Shown: positions 24,408 to 31,076 of the stretch, one piece after another | How positions within the stretch are numbered: the first letter of the stretch is position 1 | Layout of the letters: each line of letters begins with the position of its first letter | Position numbers and translations under genes: made by a program | NCBI GenBank assembly: GCA_031367195.1 | Contig: JANLPL010000175.1 | Coordinates: 1-40,704 of the forward strand | Reading direction: 5' to 3' | Length of the DNA: 40,704 nucleotides | From: Roseiarcus sp031367195 | GTDB taxonomy: Bacteria; Pseudomonadota; Alphaproteobacteria; Rhizobiales; Beijerinckiaceae | Notes under the pieces: model-generated | What the model was told of the DNA's origin: nothing | What the model saw: the letters and a program-made list of their open reading frames with translations, nothing else | Database searches by the model: none

Positions 24408-25307
24408 TCAGAGCTCCTTCTTGAGATCGACGATGCGCAACAGACCTGCGATCACCACGCCCATGATGAAAGTGAGGATCACGCCGACCACCGAAGCCAA
24501 CGCCCATTTGAGCGAGCCGACTTGCGTGACGATGATGTTGCCAAGCAGATTGACCTTGCGACCCGACAGCGCCGCGCTGGTTGCGAATTCGCCGAGCACC
24601 ATCACGCTGACAAAGATCGCGCCGACGACCACGCCCGGCAGGCTGAGCGGAAAGATGATCTTGCGCAGGATGCGCCAGAACCCGGCGCCGAGATCGCGTG
24701 CGGCCTCGAGGATGTTGGGGTCGATGCGCCCAAGCATGAAGGCTATCGGGCCAACCATGAACACAACATAGATCTGCGTCATGCCGATGACGACGGAGAG
24801 ATCGGTGAACAACAGCGCCTCGATTGGCTGTTGTATGATGCCCGCCTTCATCAGGAGAATGTTGATGGCGCCCTCCTTGCCGAGCATCGGCCGCCAGGCC
24901 AGCACGCGGATGAGGAACGAAGTCCAGAACGGAATCACGCAAAGCACAAGCAGCGTCGTCTGCAATGTCTTGTTCTTCACGAACAGGCCGACAAACAGCG
25001 CAGTCGGATAGCCAAAGATGAAAGTCGCCGCTAGCACGGTCAGCCAGATCCGGACAGTGGTCCAGAGCGAGCTGATATAGGTCGACGAGGAAAAGAACGT
25101 CTGCCAGCTGTCCAACGTCAGCTTCGGTTCGATCTTGAATGTCGTCTGCGTCCAGAAGGAGACATAGACAATCATGGCCATCGGCACGACGAGAAACAAC
25201 GTCATCCAAACGACGGCCGGCGCGATCAGCAGATAGGCCCCGGCGGAGCCGGTCGAACGGGACGGCTTGGCGCCCGCGGCTTCGACGATGGTTTCTGTCG
25301 CGGTCAT
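24408..25307 (-). CDS. ABC transporter permease, PotB-like
   Basis: A 299-residue inner-membrane permease. A first helix (AYLLIAPAVVWMTLFLVVPMAMIVYV) follows a ~25-residue hydrophilic N-terminus, and five more helices follow. The EAA-type loop reads LEAARDLGAGFWRILRKIIFPLSLPGVVVG. It is the partner of the PotC-like permease directly downstream. The start lies 9 bp after the stop of the first ATPase gene of the operon. Substrate specificity cannot be read from permease sequence. Confidence 0.92.
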   Translation of the reverse strand: MTATETIVEAAGAKPSRSTGSAGAYLLIAPAVVWMTLFLVVPMAMIVYVSFWTQTTFKIEPKLTLDSWQTFFSSSTYISSLWTTVRIWLTVLAATFIFGYPTALFVGLFVKNKTLQTTLLVLCVIPFWTSFLIRVLAWRPMLGKEGAINILLMKAGIIQQPIEALLFTDLSVVIGMTQIYVVFMVGPIAFMLGRIDPNILEAARDLGAGFWRILRKIIFPLSLPGVVVGAIFVSVMVLGEFATSAALSGRKVNLLGNIIVTQVGSLKWALASVVGVILTFIMGVVIAGLLRIVDLKKEL

Positions 25308-25316
25308 CTCGTGCCC

Positions 25317-26369
25317 TCAAACAAAAGCGATGCCGTCTTCGGGCCGCCAGCTCAACCGATAGGTTCGTCCCGCCTCATAAGCCTCGGGCGGGCCGTTGCT
25401 GAGATGATGCTCGAATTCGACGACTTTGCCGTCAGGCGTTTCAAAGAAATGCATGATCGCCGAGCCCATATATTCGCTGGCGATATAGGCGGCCGACAGG
25501 CCAGCGCCCGCGCCGGCGCGCGTCGTCACGCGGTCGTAACGCACGGCATAGGCGGGCTTCGACGAGGCGACGCGGCGCGCAAGCGGGATCGAGCCATAAT
25601 TCGTCACGAACGCGTCGCCTTGCACGGAGCCATCGAACACGTTGTAGCAGTTGAGAAATTTCGCCACATTGGGATTGGCGGGGTTCTCGTAAATCTCGCC
25701 CGGCCTTCCGAATTGGCTGACTGCGCCGCGATCGAGCACGATCAGTCGATCTCCCATCGCCAGGGCTTCGCTCTCGCTTCCCGTCACATGCAGGAATGGA
25801 ATGCCGAGTTGTTCGCGGATGCGACGCAACTCCACGCGCATACGCAAGCGCAGATTGGCGTCGAGCGCGCCGAGCGGCTCGTCAAGCAATACGAGTTTGG
25901 GCTTTATGACGAGCGTGCGCGCCAGCGCGACGCGCTGCTTCTGCCCGCCGGAAATTTGATGGACGCCTCTCTTTTCGAGGCCATTGAGACCAACGAGGTC
26001 GAGCATTTCGAGGGTGCGCCGACGCGTGTCGCTCTCGGCCAGCTTTTCCCAACCGTTACGCAGCCCGAATGCAACATTGTCGAAAACGGACAGGTGAGGG
26101 AACAGCGCGAAATTCTGAAATACGAAGCCGATCCCACGCAGATGCGGCGGCATTCGCGTGACATCCTCGCCCACGATGATGACTCGGCCTTCCTCAGGGG
26201 TCTCAAAACCTGCGATGGCGCGCAGCAGCACGGTCTTTCCCGAGCCGCTCGGACCGAGCAGCGAGACATATTCGCCTGAATTGACGGAAAACGATATTTT
26301 GTCGAGTGCGGCGCGGTCGCCGAACCGTTTGGTCAGTTGCTCCAATCTGAGAACACTACCTTCGGCCAC
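25317..26369 (-). CDS. ABC transporter ATP-binding protein, Pot type, with degenerate H-loop (first ATPase of the operon)
   Basis: About 350 residues; PotA-like nucleotide-binding domain plus a C-terminal TOBE-like domain. Walker A GPSGSGKT (39-46), Q-loop FQNFALFP, signature ISGGQKQR and Walker B LVLLDEP are intact. The switch region reads HVTGSESEAL where the family has VTHDQxEAL, so the H-loop histidine is Gly197 (codon at 25779-25781). GTG at 26369 is chosen because similarity begins there and GGAG lies upstream; GTG at 26381 or ATG at 26450 are alternatives. It heads the long - strand operon, downstream of two repeated putative operators. A second, intact ATPase lies at 19641-20744, so a heterodimer with one weakened site is plausible. 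Confidence 0.87.
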   Translation of the reverse strand: MAEGSVLRLEQLTKRFGDRAALDKISFSVNSGEYVSLLGPSGSGKTVLLRAIAGFETPEEGRVIIVGEDVTRMPPHLRGIGFVFQNFALFPHLSVFDNVAFGLRNGWEKLAESDTRRRTLEMLDLVGLNGLEKRGVHQISGGQKQRVALARTLVIKPKLVLLDEPLGALDANLRLRMRVELRRIREQLGIPFLHVTGSESEALAMGDRLIVLDRGAVSQFGRPGEIYENPANPNVAKFLNCYNVFDGSVQGDAFVTNYGSIPLARRVASSKPAYAVRYDRVTTRAGAGAGLSAAYIASEYMGSAIMHFFETPDGKVVEFEHHLSNGPPEAYEAGRTYRLSWRPEDGIAFV

Positions 26370-26454
26370 GTGAGCGCGCACTCCGTTCCGGGGTGACGAG
26401 AGCGATCGACATGCGAAGCCGCCCGTCCACCCTTTCGGCGAGCAAAGCAAAAAT

Positions 26455-26469
26455 GTCTAATGTATGCAA
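26455..26469. promoter_or_regulatory. Putative GntR operator, copy 1 of a 15-bp direct repeat
   Basis: GTCTAATGTATGCAA matches the second copy at 26571-26585 at 12 of 15 positions (consensus GTCTAWTGTATRCRA). The TGTATRC core resembles GTATAC-centred sites recognised by several GntR-family regulators. It lies about 85 bp upstream of the first ATPase start, between the GntR gene and the operon, so it is a reasonable binding site for the adjacent regulator. Confidence 0.5.
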
Positions 26470-26570
26470 GATATTTCTCTGTCTGCGATGGGGTCGGTAA
26501 ATTTATAAGCGTTTCGGCCAGTTTTTGAGCGGCGCTTGACTAGCTAAACCTCACTCTCGACCGTTATTTC

Positions 26571-26585
26571 GTCTATTGTATACGA
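26571..26585. promoter_or_regulatory. Putative GntR operator, copy 2 of a 15-bp direct repeat
   Basis: GTCTATTGTATACGA, with a near-palindromic core TTGTATACGA. It is 116 bp from copy 1 in the same orientation, immediately after the stop of the GntR gene and upstream of the ABC operon. Two spaced sites suit cooperative binding or looping by a dimer. Between the copies, the - strand has an AT-rich TATAAA-like segment that could be part of the operon promoter. Confidence 0.5.
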
Positions 26586-26588
26586 AGC

Positions 26589-27581
26589 TCATTCCTGTGG
26601 ATCGCGAGGCGACAGATAGGGCGGCCTTGGCGGCGGATCGGGGATCACCGCGACGATCTTAAGGCGCGCGAGGTTCTTTTCCGCGAGCACGGTCAGGTGG
26701 TTGCGCCAGTAGGTCGCCGCCGCTTCGATTGCGCGTCTGGTCAGGAGATCGAACAGCACGAGATATTCACCGGCCGCGACTTCGTCTTTCGGCAGCCCGA
26801 GTTTGGTCAAGGCGCGGGCGGCGGCGGCGAGCGGCAGACGGTTCTGTCGGATCAGATCGATCAACTGCCCGTTTGGCCCACGCGCGATGCAATACTCCAT
26901 CAACAGCCGGTCGAGTTCGCTCCAACTCGTCGCGTTGTCGCCCCCGCGCTCGCGCGGAATCGCCCGACTGATGCGGTCATAGTCGGCGTATTCGGCGGCG
27001 AGCCGGATCGCCTCGGGCTCAAGCAATTGCCGCAATTGAAACCGCTCGCGCACGGATTGCGCGGTCAAGGCGCCGGCGACCCAATGCGAGCTTTGCGTTT
27101 TGGTGACAAGACCGCGCTCGTGCAGCCGAGCGAGCACGTCGCGCACTACCGTTCGGCTGACGCCGTAATAGTCGCCAAGTTCGGACTCGACGATGCGGAA
27201 ATCGCCGAAAATCAGACAGGCCGCGACGGCCGTTTCAACTTCGTCGTAAACCTGCTCCCAGAGGCCGCGATTTCGCAACGCACTGTCGATCGCCTCAGAG
27301 ATCTTCAAGCCTTGCTTGGCGAGATCGCGCCGGATCGGCTGAACGCGGGCTCCGGCCTTCCCGATGAGAAAACCGCGACCCTCGAAGCGATGGACCAGAT
27401 TCTCTTCCTCGAGGATCTTCAGCGCCGCATGCACCGGCGCCCGGCTGGTCTTCATCACTGTGGCGATCGGGCCTTCGAGCAACACGAGGCCCGGCGGCAG
27501 GCGGCCGGCCGCTATATTGGCGCGCAGCGTTTCCGCGACCAGTTCGTAACGTCTCGCGGTTTCCAGGCGCGGCTTGGTCAT
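26589..27581 (-). CDS. GntR-family regulator with two winged-helix domains and an FCD-like domain
   Basis: A 330-residue regulator with unusual architecture. Residues 12-74 form a GntR winged helix (VAETLRANIAAGRLPPG, RAPVHAALKILEEENLV, GRGFLIG). Residues 108-170 form a second one (EVETAVAACLIFGDF, YYGVSRTVVRDVLARLHERGLV). Residues 175-315 are helical and FCD-like (RERFQLRQLLEPEAIRLAAEY). The FCD metal site looks incomplete: the usual DxxFH helix reads DRLLMEYC. The ATG at 27581 overlaps the stop of the upstream binding-protein-like gene (ATGA), so the two proteins are translationally coupled. It probably controls the importer operon beginning at 26369, through the repeats in the intervening gap. 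Ligand sensing may involve its coupled partner. Confidence 0.88.
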   Translation of the reverse strand: MTKPRLETARRYELVAETLRANIAAGRLPPGLVLLEGPIATVMKTSRAPVHAALKILEEENLVHRFEGRGFLIGKAGARVQPIRRDLAKQGLKISEAIDSALRNRGLWEQVYDEVETAVAACLIFGDFRIVESELGDYYGVSRTVVRDVLARLHERGLVTKTQSSHWVAGALTAQSVRERFQLRQLLEPEAIRLAAEYADYDRISRAIPRERGGDNATSWSELDRLLMEYCIARGPNGQLIDLIRQNRLPLAAAARALTKLGLPKDEVAAGEYLVLFDLLTRRAIEAAATYWRNHLTVLAEKNLARLKIVAVIPDPPPRPPYLSPRDPQE

Positions 27582-28813
27582 CGCGCTTTCGCCTTGATGT
27601 CGGCGACAAAGCGCGACCAGAGCCGGGTCGCGTAGTTGAATTCGTCCATTACGGTGTTCCACACCGCAATGCGCCGCGCGCGTTCGGGATAGGCGCCGCC
27701 GGACCGGCTTTTCCCCCTGGGCGCGACTATTGTGGCGCCGTCGACGCCGTGCAGGTCTTCGCTCGCCTCCTGGCCGTCGTACCAATAGGCCCATTCCGCC
27801 GGCGACAGATAGTCGCGAACGGGCTCGGCGGCTGAAATATAATAGCCTTGCCGCGCCATCGCCGCGCCGGCCCAGCCGGAAAGCCACCAATCCATATATT
27901 CATAGGCCATCCGCAATTGCGCGCCCGCGACATGCCGGGCGATGCTGAGGCCGCCGTGCCATGCGCGATAGCCCTCCTCCGGAACCGCCTCGCGAATGAA
28001 GGGCGCAGCGCCCTCAAGCTGGTTGTAGGCGGGCGACCACATGCTTTGCACCACAGCCGTGCCGCGCCGGAACAGTTTCGCCGCTTCGTCGCCCGTCGTC
28101 CAACAGGGAAGCAAAAACCCCTCATCGCATTTGGCGCGCAGAAAACGAAACAACGCCACAAGCTCAGTCGCGGTCATGTTGGCGATATTGTGGAAAGTAA
28201 GAACGCCGATCGCTTCGGCCGCGAGCGCCGCGTCGAACAGACCGATCGCGGGCTCGTCGACAAGCGCGAGCTTCCCTTTCGCGCGCGGGTCGAACAACAT
28301 CGCCCAGCTCTCGCGCGGCCGGCCCTCGCCATTGAAAGCGCGCAGGTCGTAGCCGAAGGAGTCGAAATTATGCACCGTCGGCAGCATCGAGATGTAGCGC
28401 GTTGGCTGCGGTCCCAGCGAATGATCGGGCTGCACATAGAGCTTTAGTCTGGGCGCGTCGCCGGCGCCGCGGTTGGCATATTTGTCGACGCCGCCGAGCT
28501 TGGTCAGCGGTCCCACGGACGGCCAGCTTTTCAACAGATCCGTGTCGATCGGCTGCAACACGCCCCAATGCCAGACGATGCCGAGATTGTGGAAAGTCTG
28601 ATCATAGACGTCGAACGCTTCCGGGTGCAGCGCCGCCTTGCGTTGACAGGAGGGGAAGTCGAGCACCTCGAATTCGATGTCGAACCCTAAGTCCGCCGTC
28701 GCACGGACGCGAACGGCCTCCAGCAGCGAAATGAAGGTGCCGAGCACGCGCAAAGTCCGCCGCCGGAGGACGGCGGGCGCGGCGACCCCGGATTTACTCG
28801 GCTTCGTTGGCAT
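27578..28813 (-). CDS. Substrate-binding-protein paralogue without export signal (possible cytoplasmic sensor)
   Basis: A 411-residue Pot-like solute-binding-protein fold, paralogous to 20807-22027: shared landmarks include GYRAWHGGLS, YMDWWLSGWAG, RQGYYISAAEP and FNYATRLWSRFV at the C-terminus. The N-terminus (MPTKPSKSGVAAPAVLRRRTLRVLGTF) passes straight into the first beta strand; no Tat motif, Sec signal or lipobox is present. The in-frame sequence upstream reaches a stop about 20 codons back with no usable start codon. It therefore appears cytoplasmic. Its stop overlaps the start of the GntR regulator, suggesting that it presents ligand to, or acts with, that regulator. Loss of export through decay is the alternative, though the frame is intact. 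Confidence 0.85.
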   Translation of the reverse strand: MPTKPSKSGVAAPAVLRRRTLRVLGTFISLLEAVRVRATADLGFDIEFEVLDFPSCQRKAALHPEAFDVYDQTFHNLGIVWHWGVLQPIDTDLLKSWPSVGPLTKLGGVDKYANRGAGDAPRLKLYVQPDHSLGPQPTRYISMLPTVHNFDSFGYDLRAFNGEGRPRESWAMLFDPRAKGKLALVDEPAIGLFDAALAAEAIGVLTFHNIANMTATELVALFRFLRAKCDEGFLLPCWTTGDEAAKLFRRGTAVVQSMWSPAYNQLEGAAPFIREAVPEEGYRAWHGGLSIARHVAGAQLRMAYEYMDWWLSGWAGAAMARQGYYISAAEPVRDYLSPAEWAYWYDGQEASEDLHGVDGATIVAPRGKSRSGGAYPERARRIAVWNTVMDEFNYATRLWSRFVADIKAKAR

Positions 28814-28874
28814 GGCGGTGACGGGAGAGTAAGCTCGCCCCGCCGCACTTGCAACGCGACCGGAATGATTTCAC

Positions 28875-28886
28875 TGTCGCGCGACA
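28875..28886. promoter_or_regulatory. 12-bp perfect palindrome, possible operator
   Basis: TGTCGCGCGACA is a perfect palindrome in the 92-bp gap between the divergent binding-protein/GntR pair and the CALCG/CobW pair. It lies 19 bp upstream of the CALCG start and 61 bp upstream of the binding-protein-like start, so a regulator bound here could affect both directions. High local GC makes chance palindromes more likely than usual. Confidence 0.35.
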
Positions 28887-28905
28887 AAACGAAAGGCGAT
28901 TGACC

Positions 28906-29235
28906 ATGTGCGCGCTCTGCGGTGTGCTGGGAGGCAAGGATCACTGGACGGAGCCATTGCGCCGCGAGGGAGTCTATATCCGCTTTTCCGATCCCGCCGC
29001 GCGCCGCCGCGAGCGCGCGCGTCGCATCGCCGAGGCCAATATCATCGTCGCCCTTTTCGGTTTGACGCTGTCGGATTGGCAGGCCGATTCTTATGTGCTC
29101 GCCACCCGCACGGGCAAGTCGGAGCTCGTCGCCGATCTTGCCGCGCTGTGGCCGACGGCGGAGAAGCTCGCGGGACGCCGCCTCGATCCGCTCGATCCCG
29201 ATACAATTGAGAGACGGGAACGCGCGAATGGTTGA
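28906..29235 (+). CDS. Small CALCG-motif protein, CobW-associated, function unknown
   Basis: A 109-residue protein beginning MCALCGVLGGKDHW, with a CxxC pair at residues 2-5 that could bind metal. It then has an arginine-rich segment, a helix (ARRIAEANIIVALFGLTLSDWQADSYVLAT) and a C-terminal LAALWPTAEKLAGRRLDPLDP. No signal peptide. The ATG at 28906 follows GAAAGG; an upstream in-frame start at 28849 would add 19 residues lacking the motif. Its last 8 bp overlap the CobW GTPase gene, so the two are coupled. I recognise no named family; a metal-handling accessory of the GTPase is a guess from context. Confidence 0.7.
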   Translation: MCALCGVLGGKDHWTEPLRREGVYIRFSDPAARRRERARRIAEANIIVALFGLTLSDWQADSYVLATRTGKSELVADLAALWPTAEKLAGRRLDPLDPDTIERRERANG

Positions 29236-30295
29236 TAACGCCGCGCCCGCGTTCACGCCGGTAAATCTCATCACAGGCTTTCTCGGCTCCGGCAAGACGA
29301 CGCTGCTCAATCGCATGTTGAAGTCGCCCAAACTCGCCGACACGGCAGTGCTAATCAACGAATTCGGCGAGGTGGGACTGGATCATGAGCTGATCGAGCG
29401 GATCGACGAAAATACCGTGCTGCTGCAATCGGGCTGCCTGTGTTGTACGATCCGGGGCGAATTGGCTGACGCGATCAAGGCGCTGCACTCGCGCCGAGCG
29501 CGTGGCGAAGTCCCACTCTATCGGCGCCTGTTGATCGAAAGCACCGGCCTTGCCGATCCGCTGCCGATCTTGACCACCATCGCGGCCGACCCGTCGCTGC
29601 GCCATCACTACCGCCTCGGTGTGGTTGTTGCGACGATTGATGCGGTCAACGGCATGTCGCAACTCGATTCTCAGCCGGAGTCGCGCAAACAAGCGGCCGT
29701 CGCCGATCGTCTGGTCCTCACCAAGACCGACATCGCGGCGCCTGGAGAGACGGAACCGTTGCTTGCGCGCTTGCTACGCCTAAACCCCTCCGCGCCCGTC
29801 CGCTACGCCATCGACCCCGACCTCGATCCGTCGGCGCTGATTGGCGACGACTTGTTCGATCTGGAGGCCAAGAGCCGTGAGGTCGCCCTTTGGTTCGACG
29901 AGGCGTTCGCAGAAGCGCGAAGCCGCGATCACAATCACGCGCATCATCGCCACGACCCCAATCGCCACGGCGACGACATCCGCGCCTTCGCTTTCTCGTT
30001 CGACACGCCAATCAACTGGATCGCGTTCGGACTGTGGATGTCGATGCTGCTGAACAGACACGGAGACTCGATTCTGCGGGTCAAAGGACTGCTCGCTTTG
30101 GAGGGCGAGGCCGCGCCCGTCGCCATTCACGCCGTGCAGCAGCTCGTTCATGCTCCGACGCATCTGCCGCGCTGGCCGTCGAGCGATCGGCGAACACGGC
30201 TCGTGTTCATAGCCAAGGGCCTGGACGAAACCACGGTTCGCCGCTCATTCGCGGCCTTTGTTTTGGGACAGTCGGCGGGATCGCGACGAATTTGA
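29228..30295 (+). CDS. CobW/COG0523-family GTP-binding metallochaperone
   Basis: A 355-residue G3E GTPase. Walker A GFLGSGKTT (17-25), the metal motif GCLCCT (69-74; the family CxCC, Cys70/72/73), switch block LLIESTGLADP (101-111) and base-recognition TKTD (165-168) are clear. A histidine-rich linker, HNHAHHRHDPNRH (235-247), precedes the CobW C-terminal domain (about 252-350). Such proteins deliver Zn, Co or other metals to client enzymes under GTP control. It overlaps the CALCG gene by 8 bp. The neighbouring deacetylase-fold hydrolase and HyuB proteins are plausible metal-requiring clients. No Zur-type box was recognised upstream. Confidence 0.92.
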   Translation: MVDNAAPAFTPVNLITGFLGSGKTTLLNRMLKSPKLADTAVLINEFGEVGLDHELIERIDENTVLLQSGCLCCTIRGELADAIKALHSRRARGEVPLYRRLLIESTGLADPLPILTTIAADPSLRHHYRLGVVVATIDAVNGMSQLDSQPESRKQAAVADRLVLTKTDIAAPGETEPLLARLLRLNPSAPVRYAIDPDLDPSALIGDDLFDLEAKSREVALWFDEAFAEARSRDHNHAHHRHDPNRHGDDIRAFAFSFDTPINWIAFGLWMSMLLNRHGDSILRVKGLLALEGEAAPVAIHAVQQLVHAPTHLPRWPSSDRRTRLVFIAKGLDETTVRRSFAAFVLGQSAGSRRI

Positions 30296-30308
30296 GATTT
30301 CTGCGCGT

Positions 30309-30367
30309 TCGAAGGCGCTATCGACTTCCGCGCAAGGTCCGCAAAATTGCGACAGCGGCGCCTTCGA
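30309..30367. terminator. Long inverted repeat between convergent cobW-like and livF genes
   Basis: TCGAAGGCGC (30309-30318) and its perfect reverse complement GCGCCTTCGA (30358-30367) bracket a 39-nt spacer that contains a smaller CGCAA/TTGCG repeat. It fills the 73-bp gap between the two convergent stop codons, the right place for a bidirectional terminator. There is no T-tract on either side, so an intrinsic terminator is not certain. Confidence 0.35.
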
Positions 30368-30368
30368 T

Positions 30369-31076
30369 TCACACTTCCAACCACTCCTTGCGAACCGCGG
30401 CGGCTGACGAGAGCTCCGCCGGCGTGCCCTCGAAGACAATTCTTCCATGCCCCATGACATAGAGCCGGTGGCTGATTTTCAGCGCGATCGTCAGCTTTTG
30501 TTCCACCAGAAGAATCGCCACGCCCCGTTTGGCGATTTCATCGAGCAGTCTGCCGACATGCTCCACCATCATGGGCGAGAGTCCCTCCGTCGGTTCATCA
30601 ATCATCACCAGGATCGGGTCGCCCATGAGCGTCCGGCAAATCGTCAGCATCTGCTGCTCGCCGCCCGAGAGGAAGCCCGCGCGCGTGTCCGCACGCTCCT
30701 TGAGTTGTGGAAACATTCCAAACATGTCTCCCATTGTCCACCGTCCACCGACCCGGCCAGGCTTTTCCCCAAGTTGAAGATTCTGCTTCACGGTGAGCCC
30801 GGGAAAGATGTCGCGCGTCTCCGGCACGTAGCCGAGTCCCTTGCGCGCCGTCTGATTCGGCTGCAAGCCCGCGATCTCCTCGCCACGTAGGCGAATGGAG
30901 CCCCGTGGCGGAACATTGCCCATGATCGCCTTTATCGTGGTCGAGCGCCCGACGCCGTTGCGACCAAGCAAACTGACGATCTCTCCCTCACCGACATGAA
31001 ACGTGACGCCGCGTAGGATATGGCTCTTGCCGTAGTAGGCGTGAAGATCATCGACTTCGAGCAGTCGCGGGGGCAT
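30369..31076 (-). CDS. livF: Branched-chain-amino-acid-type ABC transporter ATPase LivF, Walker A Lys replaced by Arg
   Basis: A 235-residue LivF-class ATPase. The signature LSGGEQQML, Walker B ILVMIDEPTEGLSP and the LivF-typical VEQK in place of an H-loop are present. Walker A reads GRNGVGRST (38-46), with Arg44 where the invariant lysine is expected (codon at 30945-30947 reads CGC on this strand). The substitution usually abolishes or strongly reduces ATP hydrolysis, but the rest of the fold is intact and the gene shows no decay. It is the last gene of the livHMGF operon; its ATG shares a base with the LivG stop. The substrate may be an amide, urea-like compound or hydrophobic amino acid. 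Confidence 0.9.
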   Translation of the reverse strand: MPPRLLEVDDLHAYYGKSHILRGVTFHVGEGEIVSLLGRNGVGRSTTIKAIMGNVPPRGSIRLRGEEIAGLQPNQTARKGLGYVPETRDIFPGLTVKQNLQLGEKPGRVGGRWTMGDMFGMFPQLKERADTRAGFLSGGEQQMLTICRTLMGDPILVMIDEPTEGLSPMMVEHVGRLLDEIAKRGVAILLVEQKLTIALKISHRLYVMGHGRIVFEGTPAELSSAAAVRKEWLEV

